Part shown: positions 8,507 to 16,633 of the stretch, one piece after another | Layout of the letters: every line of letters begins with the position of its first letter | How positions within the stretch are numbered: position 1 is the stretch's first letter | Assembly: GCF_001905445.1 (NCBI RefSeq) | Contig: NZ_LIVQ01000003.1 | Coordinates: 372,102-436,101, forward strand | From: Streptomyces sp. CB00455 | GTDB taxonomy: Bacteria > Actinomycetota > Actinomycetes > Streptomycetales > Streptomycetaceae | Length of the DNA stretch: 64,000 nt | Direction: 5' to 3' | The notes under the pieces: generated by a model | The model's database searches: none | Seen by the model: only the letters and a program-made list of their open reading frames with translations | What the model was told of the DNA's origin: nothing | Position numbers and translations under genes: made by a program

Positions 8507-9298
8507 CTACTGCTTGTCGAAGCGGTGACCGCTCTGCGGCTGCCGGTCGGTGCCCGGGGCGCCGCCCTCGATGGCCTGCTGCTGCGCGGACGGGCCGCCC
8601 GCCAGCTCGGCCTTCATCCGCTGGAGCTCCAGCTCCACGTCCGTGCCGCCCGACAGGCGGTCCAGCTCGGTCTGGATGTCGTCCCTCGCGAGGCCGCTCT
8701 GGTCGTCCAGCGCACCGGAGGCCAGCAGTTCGTCGATCGCGCCGGCGCGGGCCTGGAGCTGGGCGGTCTTGTCCTCCGCCCGCTGGATGGCGAGGCCCAC
8801 GTCGCTCATCTCCTCCGAGATGCCGGAAAAGGACTCCGCGATCCGGGTCTGCGCCTGGGCCGCGGTGTAGGTGGCCTTGATGGTCTCCTTCTTCGTCCGG
8901 AAGGCGTCCACCTTGGCCTGCAGGCGCTGCGCGGCGAGGGTCAGCTTCTCCTCCTCGCCCTGGAGGGTCTGGTGCTGCACCTCCAGGTCGCTGACCTGCT
9001 GCTGGAGCGAGGCGCGGCGGGAGAGGGCCTCGCGGGCCAGGTCCTCGCGGCCGAGGGCGAGCGCCTTGCGGCCCTGGTCCTCCAGCTTCGCGGACTGGCC
9101 CTGGAGCTGGTTGAGCTGCAGTTCCAGGCGCTTGCGGGACGTCGCGACATCGGCGACACCGCGGCGTACCTTCTGCAGCAGTTCCAGCTGCTTCTGGTAC
9201 GAGTAGTCGAGGGTTTCGCGCGGGTCCTCGGCCCGGTCCAGGGCCTTGTTCGCCTTCGCGCGGAAGATCATCCCCATACGCTTCATGACACCGCTCAT
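8507..9298 (-). CDS. pspA: PspA/IM30 phage-shock protein
   Basis: A 263-residue coiled-coil protein of the PspA/IM30/Vipp1 (ESCRT-III-like) family, which assembles on the inner face of the membrane under envelope stress. The N-terminal amphipathic segment (MKRMGMIFRAKANKALDRAE) and the following DPRETLDYSYQKQLELLQ are typical, and long heptad-rich helices follow. The ATG at 9298 has an AGAAGGGGG ribosome site; the open frame continues 174 codons further upstream but without protein character. It is divergent from the DUF3043 gene and cotranscribed with pspAA. Confidence 0.95.
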   Translation of the reverse strand: MSGVMKRMGMIFRAKANKALDRAEDPRETLDYSYQKQLELLQKVRRGVADVATSRKRLELQLNQLQGQSAKLEDQGRKALALGREDLAREALSRRASLQQQVSDLEVQHQTLQGEEEKLTLAAQRLQAKVDAFRTKKETIKATYTAAQAQTRIAESFSGISEEMSDVGLAIQRAEDKTAQLQARAGAIDELLASGALDDQSGLARDDIQTELDRLSGGTDVELELQRMKAELAGGPSAQQQAIEGGAPGTDRQPQSGHRFDKQ

Positions 9299-9581
9299 GG
9301 GCTTCGCGCGCCCCCTTCTAGACGGACTGTGCTCCAGGTCACCGACAGGACCCACAGTACGGGCCCTGTCTCCATTACCGCACTGTTCGAGTACGGATGC
9401 GCTCCTCCTCCAGGACGACTGCACCCGCGCCGTATCAGGCGCAAGGAGTAGGTGGGCCCCCGAGCGGTACGAAGAGCGGTCCCCGCGGACCGGACCGTGC
9501 AAAGGGAAGGACGCCCGCCGTTGCCGGATCGTTCCCCGGCGGGGTGGGGCCCATGCCCGCAACCACGTAGGCTTGGGTTTT

Positions 9582-10181
9582 GTGTTTGGTAGCCGCTCCT
9601 CCAAGGAAGAGAAGGCCGCCGCCACCGACAAGGTGAGCGCCGACCTCTCGCAGCCCCGTGACCCGCAGGCCCCGAAGGGCCGCCCTACGCCGAAGCGTGC
9701 TGTGGCCCAGTCGCAGCGCAAGACCGTGGTGGCCTCGACCGGCAACCGCAAGGAGGATGCCAAGCGAGCCCGTGAGCGCCGTCGCGTGGAGATGGCCAAG
9801 CAGCGCGAGGCGCTGGCCAACGGCGACGAGCGCTATCTGCCCGCCCGCGACAAGGGCCCGGTGCGCAAGTTCGTCCGGGACTTCGTCGACTCGCGCTTCT
9901 CGGTCGCCGAGATGTTCCTGCCCCTGGCAGTGATCATCCTGGTGCTGAGCATGGTGCGGGTCAACCAGATCCAGAACATCGCCCTGATGCTGTGGATGGG
10001 CGTGATCGTCCTGATCATCCTCGACTCCATCGGCCTGGTCTTCCGCCTGCGCAAGGCGCTGGACGCGCGCTTCGCGGACGAGCCCCGCCGGGGCGCCGTG
10101 GCCTACGGTCTCATGCGCACCCTCCAGATGCGCCGGCTCCGTCTGCCGAAGCCGCAGGTCAAGCGCGGGGAACGACCCTGA
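9582..10181 (+). CDS. DUF3043 domain membrane protein
   Basis: A 199-residue actinobacterial protein with a charged, Lys/Arg-rich N-terminal half (about 1-105), two membrane helices (about 111-126 and 132-154) and a basic C-terminal tail. The segment RDKGPVRKFVRDFVDSRFSVAE just before the first helix identifies DUF3043. The GTG at 9582 begins VFGSRSSKEE; no strong ribosome site precedes it and the start is less certain than the family. It overlaps the following methyltransferase gene. The function of the family is unknown. Confidence 0.85.
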   Translation: MFGSRSSKEEKAAATDKVSADLSQPRDPQAPKGRPTPKRAVAQSQRKTVVASTGNRKEDAKRARERRRVEMAKQREALANGDERYLPARDKGPVRKFVRDFVDSRFSVAEMFLPLAVIILVLSMVRVNQIQNIALMLWMGVIVLIILDSIGLVFRLRKALDARFADEPRRGAVAYGLMRTLQMRRLRLPKPQVKRGERP

Positions 10182-11002
10182 GCGCAGAGACGCCCGGAGC
10201 GTCGGGGGACGGCTTCGCCTGGGGGGGCCCGGGGGGAGCCCGCCGGTGGCTGGAGGGCTTGGGCGGACTGCGCAACGCCGTCCGCCAGGAGCTCGTGGGG
10301 CGGCAGGTGGACGAGCAGATCGTGCACCGTTTCCCGGTGGGGCAGCGGCTGCGCGTCCTTGACGTCGGCATGGGCCAGGGCACCCAGGCCCTGCGCCTCG
10401 CCCGGGCCGGGCACAAGGTGACCGGCCTGGAGAAGGACCCGGGGATGCTGGCCGTCGCCCGGGAGGCGCTGGACGCGGAACCCGCGGGGATCCGCGACCG
10501 GGTCAGCCTCATGGAGGGCGACGGCCGGGAGACCGGCGCGCACTTCCTGCCGGGCAGCTTCGACGTGGTGCTGTGCCACGGGGTGCTGATGTATGTGCCC
10601 GAGCCGGACGCCATGCTCGCCGGGCTCGCCCGCATGCTCGCGCCGGGCGGACTGCTGTCCCTGCTGGTGCGCAACGGCGACGCGCTCGCCATGCGTCCCG
10701 GCCTGAGCGGCGACTGGGACGCCGCGCTGGACGCATTCGACGGCGTCGCCTACACGAACCGGCTGGGCCTCGACGTCCGGGCCGACCGCCTGGCCGGGCT
10801 GACGTCCACCTTCTCCGGGATCGGAGCACCCCTCCAGGCCTGGTACGGGGTACGCGTCTTCACCGACGGCACCGAGGCCGGCGAGGGTCTGCCGCCCGAG
10901 GAGGAGCTGGAGCGGCTGCTGGCCGCCGAGGAGCGCGCCGGGCGCACCGACCCCTACCGCGGCGTGGCCGCGCTGCTGCACCTGTGCGGCGTACGGGGCT
11001 GA
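10178..11002 (+). CDS. SAM-dependent class I methyltransferase
   Basis: About 274 residues with a Rossmann-type methyltransferase fold. Motif I is VLDVGMGQGTQAL at about 60-72, the acidic residue of motif II is in GLEKDPGM, and FDVVLCHGVLMYV is motif IV. The substrate is not predictable. No ATG, GTG or TTG lies near the true N-terminus in this frame; the likeliest start is a CTG at 10178 forming CTGA with the DUF3043 stop, with GGGGA about 6 nt upstream. The two genes would then be translationally coupled. The start is uncertain. Confidence 0.85.
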   Translation: MSAETPGASGDGFAWGGPGGARRWLEGLGGLRNAVRQELVGRQVDEQIVHRFPVGQRLRVLDVGMGQGTQALRLARAGHKVTGLEKDPGMLAVAREALDAEPAGIRDRVSLMEGDGRETGAHFLPGSFDVVLCHGVLMYVPEPDAMLAGLARMLAPGGLLSLLVRNGDALAMRPGLSGDWDAALDAFDGVAYTNRLGLDVRADRLAGLTSTFSGIGAPLQAWYGVRVFTDGTEAGEGLPPEEELERLLAAEERAGRTDPYRGVAALLHLCGVRG

Positions 11003-11132
11003 GCACGGTCCGGGGCGCCGCCTGCGAGCAGGGGCCGGGACACACGCTCCCGGCTCCCGCACCGCGCAGGGCGCCGGGGCGCGGGACCCCGGCCGCGGGG
11101 CGAACCCGGCGGCCGGTCACCGGCCGGACGGC

Positions 11133-11345
11133 CTATGCGTCCAGGGCCGCGCGCAGGCTCATCGTGTAGAGCTCGGTTCCGCCGTCGTCGGACAGCTTGA
11201 CCTGCTCGACGCCGCCCTCCAGCAGGTCCTTCCAGTACTCACCGATCCAGGACTCCGCGTCCCCCTGCGTGGTGAACTCCTCCGGCACCACCGACGGTGC
11301 CGTCTCGGTGCCCTCGGCCGTCTCGAACCGCCACGTCCACGCCAT
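11133..11345 (-). CDS. Small conserved hypothetical protein
   Basis: A 70-residue acidic protein starting MAWTWRFETAEG, with aromatic-rich and acidic stretches (ESWIGEYWKDLLEGGVEQV). It is a recurrent type of small cytosolic hypothetical in Streptomyces, with no catalytic motif. It is divergent from the cobU fusion and convergent with the methyltransferase gene. The ATG at 11345 is the only reasonable start. Function unknown. Confidence 0.75.
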   Translation of the reverse strand: MAWTWRFETAEGTETAPSVVPEEFTTQGDAESWIGEYWKDLLEGGVEQVKLSDDGGTELYTMSLRAALDA

Positions 11346-11448
11346 GTCCGCCTCCGTTGCTCGTCCGCTGCTGCACGCTTCTCGCCTTGAGTCTGCCCGC
11401 AGAGTAGCCGGGCGCGCACCACTCCCGGCGACGCGGGAGGATCATCCT

Positions 11449-12654
11449 GTGGAACTCACTCTGCTCGGAACCGGCACACCCGAGGGCCTGCCCCGCCCCG
11501 GCTGTCCCTGCGCGGCCTGCGCACGCTCCGTCGGCCCGTGCTCGCGCGCCGCCACCGCCGTCCTCGTCGACGGGGCGCTGCTGCTCGACCTGACCCCCGG
11601 GGCCGTATTGGCCGGGGCGCGGGCCGGGCATTCGCTGGCCGGTGTGCGCCAGGTGCTGCTCACCCACCCGCACGACGGTCCCGCGGTGGAGCTGCCGCCC
11701 GGGCTGCCGGCCGCCGGGCGGGTGCCGGACGGGCAGGAGCTTTCGGTGATCTCCGGACACCGGGTGCGGGCGGTGCCCATGGACGCGCCGGGGACCGGGT
11801 ACGAGGTGACCGGTCCGGACGGCGCACGGCTGCTGTACCTGCCGCCCGGCGGAGCGCCCGCGGGGACCGGCGCACTGCACGGGCAGCGCCCGTACGACAT
11901 GGTCCTCGCCGACGTGCTGGGCCGGCCCGAGGCGCTGGCGCGGCTGCGGTCGAGCGGCGCGGCGGGACCGGCCACGGACGTGATCGCCGTCCACCTCGAC
12001 CACGACACCCCGCCCGGCCGCGAGCTGGAGCGCCGGTGCGCGGCCGCCGGGGTGAGGCTTGTGCCGGACGGGACCACCGTGACCGTCGGGGAGTACCACG
12101 CGGGTCCCGGACTGCCGCACCGGACCCTGGTCCTGGGCGGGGCCCGCTCGGGGAAGTCCGTCGAGGCGGAGCGGCGGCTGGAGTCCTTCCCCGGGGTGGT
12201 CTACGTGGCCACCGGCGGCGCCCGCGACGGCGACGCGGAGTGGGCGCAGCGCATCGGCCTGCACCGGGAGCGGCGGCCGGCGAGCTGGCGGACGGTGGAG
12301 AGCTGCGACCTCCTCCCGCTGCTGGCCGAGGAGGGCCCGCCGCTGCTGATCGACTGTCTGGCGCTGTGGCTGACGGACGCGATGGACCGGGCCGGCGCCT
12401 GGGACGACGCGGTGTGGGCCAGGAGCGGACACCGGGAGCTGCGGGAGCGTACGGCCGCGCTGGCGGCGGCCGTACGCGCGACCCCCCGCCGGGTGGTGCT
12501 GGTCAGCAACGAGGTCGGCTCCGGTGTCGTGCCCGCGACGGCCTCGGGCCGCCGTTTCCGCGACGAACTGGGCCGTCTCAACAGCGCGGTGGCGGCCGAG
12601 TGCGAGCACGTCCTGCTGGTGGTGGCCGGTCTGCCGCTGGTCCTCAAGGACTGA
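11449..12654 (+). CDS. cobU: MBL-fold domain fused to CobU (adenosylcobinamide kinase / guanylyltransferase)
   Basis: A 401-residue fusion. The C-terminal half (about 225-401) is CobU, which phosphorylates adenosylcobinamide and transfers GMP to it. Its P-loop GGARSGKS is at about 230-237, followed by YVATGGARDGDAEW, IDCLALWLTD and the VSNEVGSGVVP segment. The N-terminal half (about 1-215) looks like a metallo-beta-lactamase fold (LLGTGTPEGLPRPGCPCAAC, LLTHPHDGP, VIAVHLDHD). The usual HxHxDH motif is reduced to HPHDGP, so metal binding there is doubtful. The GTG at 11449 has GGAGG 10 nt upstream. cobT follows after 103 bp. Confidence 0.92.
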   Translation: MELTLLGTGTPEGLPRPGCPCAACARSVGPCSRAATAVLVDGALLLDLTPGAVLAGARAGHSLAGVRQVLLTHPHDGPAVELPPGLPAAGRVPDGQELSVISGHRVRAVPMDAPGTGYEVTGPDGARLLYLPPGGAPAGTGALHGQRPYDMVLADVLGRPEALARLRSSGAAGPATDVIAVHLDHDTPPGRELERRCAAAGVRLVPDGTTVTVGEYHAGPGLPHRTLVLGGARSGKSVEAERRLESFPGVVYVATGGARDGDAEWAQRIGLHRERRPASWRTVESCDLLPLLAEEGPPLLIDCLALWLTDAMDRAGAWDDAVWARSGHRELRERTAALAAAVRATPRRVVLVSNEVGSGVVPATASGRRFRDELGRLNSAVAAECEHVLLVVAGLPLVLKD

Positions 12655-12683
12655 TGCCGGAGCGGACCGGGAGCGGAGCGGCA

Positions 12684-12731
12684 CCCTCCTCAACCCCCGT
12701 TCCACCGGCGGTGGAAGGGGGCTTGGGGAGG
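12684..12731 (+). promoter_or_regulatory. Long imperfect hairpin between cobU and cobT
   Basis: CCCTCCTCAACCCCCGTTCC... on the left pairs with ...GGTGGAAGGGGGCTTGGGG on the right through a GGC loop, giving a stem of about 20 bp with a few mismatches. It ends about 26 bp before the cobT start. It could be a partial terminator or an attenuator. No cobalamin-riboswitch core was recognised. Confidence 0.45.
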
Positions 12732-12757
12732 GCCTCACCGGCTGTACGCTCTGGCAG

Positions 12758-13819
12758 ATGAGCACGCTGAATCTCGACGACTTCTCCGATCTGATCGAGC
12801 GCCCCGACGGGGGCGTCCGGCGTGATGCCGAGGAACGCCGTGAACGGCTGGCCGTGCCGCCCGGTGCGCTGGGCCGGCTCGACGAGCTCGCCGAGTGGCT
12901 CGCCGCCGCACAGGGCCGGGTGCCGGTCAGACCGGTCGAGCACCCCCGTGTGGTGCTGTTCGCCGCGGACCACGGCATCGCCTCCGGGGGCGTGTCGGCG
13001 CGGGCCGCCTCCACCGGGCACGAGCTGGTGCGGTCCGTGCTCGACGGGGCCAGCCCCGTCGCCATCCTGGCCGGACGGCTCGGCGCCACCGTACGGATCG
13101 TCGACGCCGGGCTGGACTGCGATCCGGCGCTGCTCCCCGAGGACGTGGTCAGGCACCGCGTCCGGCGCGGCAGCGGCCGGATCGACGTGGAGGACGCGCT
13201 CACCGTCGAGGAGACCCGGGCGGCCCTCGAACTGGGGATCAGGATCGCCGACGAGGAGGCCGACTCCGGTACGGACCTCGTGGTCCTCGGCGACCTCAGC
13301 GTGGGCGGGACCACGGTCGCCGCCACCCTCGTCGCGGCCCTGTGCGGCACCGACGCCTCCGTGGTCACCGGCCGCGGCGGGCTGCCCATCGACGACCTGA
13401 CCTGGATGCGCAAGTGCGCGGCGATCCGCGACGCGCTGCGCCGGGCCCGGCCGGTCCTCGGCGACCAGGTGGCGCTGCTGGCCGCGGTCGGCGGCGCCGA
13501 TGTCGCCGCGATCACCGGTTTCCTGCTCCAGTGCGCGGTGCGCCGCACACCGGTCATCCTCGACGGCGTCGTCTCGGCGGCCTGCGGTCTGGTGGCCCAG
13601 CGCGCCGCGTTCCGGGCCCCCGACTGGTGGCTGGCCGGTCAGGCGAGCGGCGAGCCCGGCCAGACGAAGGCCCTGGACCGGATGGCGCTCAACCCTGTGC
13701 TCGACCACGGCGTCATTGTGGGGGAAGGTACCGGGGCCCTGCTGGCGCTCCCCCTCGTCCAGGCGGCCGCCGCGCTCGCGGCGGAACTCCCGCCGGGCGC
13801 GGCCTCGCACGACGTCTGA
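12758..13819 (+). CDS. cobT: Nicotinate-nucleotide--dimethylbenzimidazole phosphoribosyltransferase CobT
   Basis: Makes alpha-ribazole phosphate from dimethylbenzimidazole and nicotinate mononucleotide, feeding CobS. The 353-residue protein has the CobT landmarks FAADHGIASGGVSA, VVLGDLSVGGTTVAA and the C-terminal MALNPVLDHGVIVGEGTGA, including the catalytic glutamate region. The ATG at 12758 begins MSTLNLDDFSDLIERP; the ribosome site is weak, and a long hairpin lies just upstream. With cobU and cobS the window holds the lower-ligand attachment steps but none of the corrin-ring steps. Confidence 0.95.
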   Translation: MSTLNLDDFSDLIERPDGGVRRDAEERRERLAVPPGALGRLDELAEWLAAAQGRVPVRPVEHPRVVLFAADHGIASGGVSARAASTGHELVRSVLDGASPVAILAGRLGATVRIVDAGLDCDPALLPEDVVRHRVRRGSGRIDVEDALTVEETRAALELGIRIADEEADSGTDLVVLGDLSVGGTTVAATLVAALCGTDASVVTGRGGLPIDDLTWMRKCAAIRDALRRARPVLGDQVALLAAVGGADVAAITGFLLQCAVRRTPVILDGVVSAACGLVAQRAAFRAPDWWLAGQASGEPGQTKALDRMALNPVLDHGVIVGEGTGALLALPLVQAAAALAAELPPGAASHDV

Positions 13820-13934
13820 CGGAGGGGCGGCGCGGGAGCCGACGGAGTGAGCCCCCGGGGCCCACGGCCATGACCAGGCCGCGGTTCCCGGACACGCCCA
13901 CTACGGACAGCGACGCCCCATATGATCGCTTTTT

Positions 13935-15827
13935 ATGGGAGAGGTCCGTTTGACCAGCGTAGAGACCGGCCGCGGCACCGTACCGGCGCCCGGACCGGCA
14001 TCCGGCAGGAAAGTGACCGGCGGCGACCCCGCCGGCAGGACGGCGGGGGGCCGGGAGACCGGCCGGGGGAGCACCCGCTCACGGCGCAGCGCCGGGTTCG
14101 CGGTCTGGTATCTGCGGGCCGTCACCTTCGTCAACTTCCTCAGCGCGGTGTGGGTGTCCCTGGGACAGGACCTGCGCCAGCACAACGCCGAGGACTTCTA
14201 CACCCCGTACCTGCTCACGGCCGGCTTCGCCTCCGGCCTGTTCTCGCTGCTGCTCGCCGTCACCATGGGCCGCCGCAAGCGCGCCGCCTGGATCCTGAAC
14301 CTGGTGCTGGGGGGGATGCTGCTGCTCGACTTCGCCCGCGCCGCGTTCGCCCCGTGCACCAACTGGTCCCCCGGCCTGTGCTACCCGGAGTTCCGCGAGC
14401 ACGCCCAGAACTGGGTCTCCCTCGCCCTGACGGCGGCCTTCGTCGCCGCCCTGCTGCTGGGCCGCCGGGAGTTCTACGCCAAGGGCGACCGCTCCAACCC
14501 GGCGCTCGCCACCGTCGTGGCCGCCGTCGGCCTGCTGGTCACCTCGCTCGTCGCGGCGCTCCTCGTCGGCGCCACCAACACCGCCGCCGACCGCGCCGAC
14601 GCCACCTTCCTGACCCGGTGGCGGTACGGCGCCATGCGGCTGATCACCCTGGATCCGGACGCCAGGGCCTCCAGCACGATCACCACGCCCGCCTGGGTGG
14701 ACGTCTTCGTCAACGTGGTGTCGATGCTGCTGCTCCTCGCCGTGCTGTTCGCGGCCTTCCGCTCGCGCCGCGTCGTGGACCCGCTCTCCGAGGAGGACGA
14801 GGAGCGGCTGCGGGTGCTGCTCGCCAAGCAGGGCGACCGCGACTCCCTCGGCTACTTCGCGCTGCGCCGCGAGAAGTCCGTCATCTGGTCCCCCACCGGC
14901 AAGGCCGCCGTCACCTACCGCGTCGTCGGCGGGGTCTCGCTGGCCTCCGGCGACCCGATCGGCGACCCCGAGGCATGGCCCGGCGCCATCGAGCCGTGGC
15001 TGGCCGAGGCCCGCGAGCACGGCTGGGTGCCGGCGGTCATGGGCGCGAGCGAGGAGGCCGGACAGGTCTACGCCCGGCACGGCCTGGACGCGCTGGAGCT
15101 GGGCGACGAGGCGATCGTGGAGACCGCCGAGTTCACCCTGGACGGCCGCGCCATGCGGACCGTCCGGCAGGCCTTCAACCGCGTCAAGCGCGCCGGCTAC
15201 ACCGTCCGCATCCGCCGCCACGCCGACATCCCGGCCGAGGAGATGGACGAGCTCGTGCGGCGCGCCGACGACTGGCGCGACGGCGCGACCGAGCGCGGCT
15301 TCTCCATGGCACTGGGCCGGCTGGGCGATCCCGCGGACGGCCAGTGCGTGATGCTGGAGTGCACCGACGGCAACGGCGACCTGCGGGCCGTGCTGTCCTT
15401 CGTACCGTGGGGACCGGGGGGCCTGTCGCTGGACCTGATGCGCCGTGACCGGGACTCCGAGAACGGCCTGATGGAGTTCATGGTGATCGAACTCCTCGAA
15501 CGGTCCAAGGAGATCGGGGTCACCCAGGTCTCGCTGAACTTCGCGATGTTCCGGTCCGTCTTCGAGCGCGGGTCGCGGCTCGGCGCCGGTCCGGTGCTGC
15601 GGATGTGGCGCTCCCTGCTGAGCTTCTTCTCGCGGTGGTGGCAGATCGAGTCCCTCTACCGGGCCAACGCCAAATACCGGCCCATCTGGGAACCGCGGTT
15701 CATGCTCTTCGAGAAGAGTTCGGACCTGTTGCGGATCGGCATCGCGGCGGGCCGGGCCGAGGGCTTCCTGGAAGCCCCCGGCCTGCCGAAGTGGCTGCAC
15801 CGCAGACACCTGGAGACCCGCCGTTGA
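13935..15827 (+). CDS. MprF-like membrane protein with DUF2156 aminoacyl-phosphatidylglycerol synthase domain
   Basis: A 630-residue protein. The first ~280 residues contain about six membrane helices. The rest is a cytosolic DUF2156 domain with tandem GNAT-like folds, carrying SVIWSPTGKAAVTYRVVGG, LASGDPIGDP and LMEFMVIELLERSKEIG. This layout matches phosphatidylglycerol lysyl/alanyl transferases, which add amino acids to lipids and lower the negative surface charge. The ATG at 13935 sits only 8 bp after a perfect TATGAT (13921-13926), so the mRNA may be leaderless. A TTG at 13950 with GAGAGG upstream is the alternative. The downstream gene overlaps its stop. Confidence 0.85.
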   Translation: MGEVRLTSVETGRGTVPAPGPASGRKVTGGDPAGRTAGGRETGRGSTRSRRSAGFAVWYLRAVTFVNFLSAVWVSLGQDLRQHNAEDFYTPYLLTAGFASGLFSLLLAVTMGRRKRAAWILNLVLGGMLLLDFARAAFAPCTNWSPGLCYPEFREHAQNWVSLALTAAFVAALLLGRREFYAKGDRSNPALATVVAAVGLLVTSLVAALLVGATNTAADRADATFLTRWRYGAMRLITLDPDARASSTITTPAWVDVFVNVVSMLLLLAVLFAAFRSRRVVDPLSEEDEERLRVLLAKQGDRDSLGYFALRREKSVIWSPTGKAAVTYRVVGGVSLASGDPIGDPEAWPGAIEPWLAEAREHGWVPAVMGASEEAGQVYARHGLDALELGDEAIVETAEFTLDGRAMRTVRQAFNRVKRAGYTVRIRRHADIPAEEMDELVRRADDWRDGATERGFSMALGRLGDPADGQCVMLECTDGNGDLRAVLSFVPWGPGGLSLDLMRRDRDSENGLMEFMVIELLERSKEIGVTQVSLNFAMFRSVFERGSRLGAGPVLRMWRSLLSFFSRWWQIESLYRANAKYRPIWEPRFMLFEKSSDLLRIGIAAGRAEGFLEAPGLPKWLHRRHLETRR

Positions 15828-16543
15828 CAGCGTGGACGACCTCCTCACCGCGGCGGTTCGCCCGCCGCGAGTGGGGGCCCCTGTTCCGGACCGTCCGGGA
15901 CGCGCTCGTCCACGAGAGGTGGCGGGCCGTCCCGATGACCATCGGGGCGGTCTGTCTGACCTCGGTCTTCCAGATCGTGCAGAACACCTCCTGGGGCTTC
16001 CTGCCGGTCCAGAACCTCGGATCGGTCAAAGCCGTCGACCCGTTCTGGCTCGCCCTGCTGCGCACCCCGCTGTCGCTGTTCGTCCCCGCCCTGGACCTGC
16101 CGGTGTGGGGGGCGCTCGCGCAGGTCCTGCTCGTCTTCGGCATCTCGGAGATCTGCATCGGCTGGTGGCGCACGCTGGTCATCGGCTACGTCGCCACCCT
16201 CGCCGGGACCACCTACGCCCGCGTCGGGCTCTCGCTGGGACCCGGCCACCCCTTGGGCCTGCCGGTGTCGGACCGGATCGTCAACGACACCGGGCCCTCC
16301 GCCGCCGTGGTCGGCCTCGCCCTCTACGTCTGCTGGCGCTACCGGGCCTACCTCACCGGCGCCGTGGTGGTGCTGGTGATGATCGGCGAGGTCCTGGTCA
16401 AGGACAACCTGGCGGGCAAGGAGCACCTGGCGGCCATCGCCGCCGTGATGGCCGTCTGCGTGGTCCGCGCGCGCTGGGGGCCCGAACGCTCCCGCACGCC
16501 GCTGGGCCGGCGCCCGCACCCCCCGGACGTCCGCCGCGGGTGA
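15824..16543 (+). CDS. Small multi-spanning membrane protein, possibly rhomboid-like
   Basis: About 239 residues with five or six hydrophobic helices. The TTG at 15824 overlaps the stop of the MprF-like gene (TTGA) and has GGAG about 10 nt upstream, so the two are coupled. The segments VNDTGPSAAVVGLALY and GKEHLAAIAAVMAV, in the last helices, recall the Ser and His helices of rhomboid-like proteins, but the GxSxG motif is not clean. I therefore call it only rhomboid-like. It may work with the MprF-like protein in envelope modification; that is inference from coupling. Confidence 0.7.
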   Translation: MTAWTTSSPRRFARREWGPLFRTVRDALVHERWRAVPMTIGAVCLTSVFQIVQNTSWGFLPVQNLGSVKAVDPFWLALLRTPLSLFVPALDLPVWGALAQVLLVFGISEICIGWWRTLVIGYVATLAGTTYARVGLSLGPGHPLGLPVSDRIVNDTGPSAAVVGLALYVCWRYRAYLTGAVVVLVMIGEVLVKDNLAGKEHLAAIAAVMAVCVVRARWGPERSRTPLGRRPHPPDVRRG

Positions 16544-16560
16544 ACCCGGCCGCCGGGCGT

Positions 16561-16613
16561 CCGCCGGGAGTGGGGCCGCCGGGAGTGGGGCCGCCGGGAG
16601 TGGGGCCGCCGGG
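16561..16613. repeat. 15-bp tandem repeat (3.5 copies)
   Basis: The unit CCGCCGGGAGTGGGG is repeated exactly at 16561, 16576 and 16591, with a partial fourth copy from 16606. It lies between the membrane protein gene and the sensor kinase, just upstream of the kinase start region. Confidence 0.85.
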
Positions 16614-16633
16614 GCAGCACGTACCGTATCGGG

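Noticed and set aside
6295..12757. Cobalamin riboswitch for the cob genes
   Set aside because: No B12-box core or leader of suitable length was found upstream of cobS, cobU or cobT; only a plain hairpin lies before cobT.
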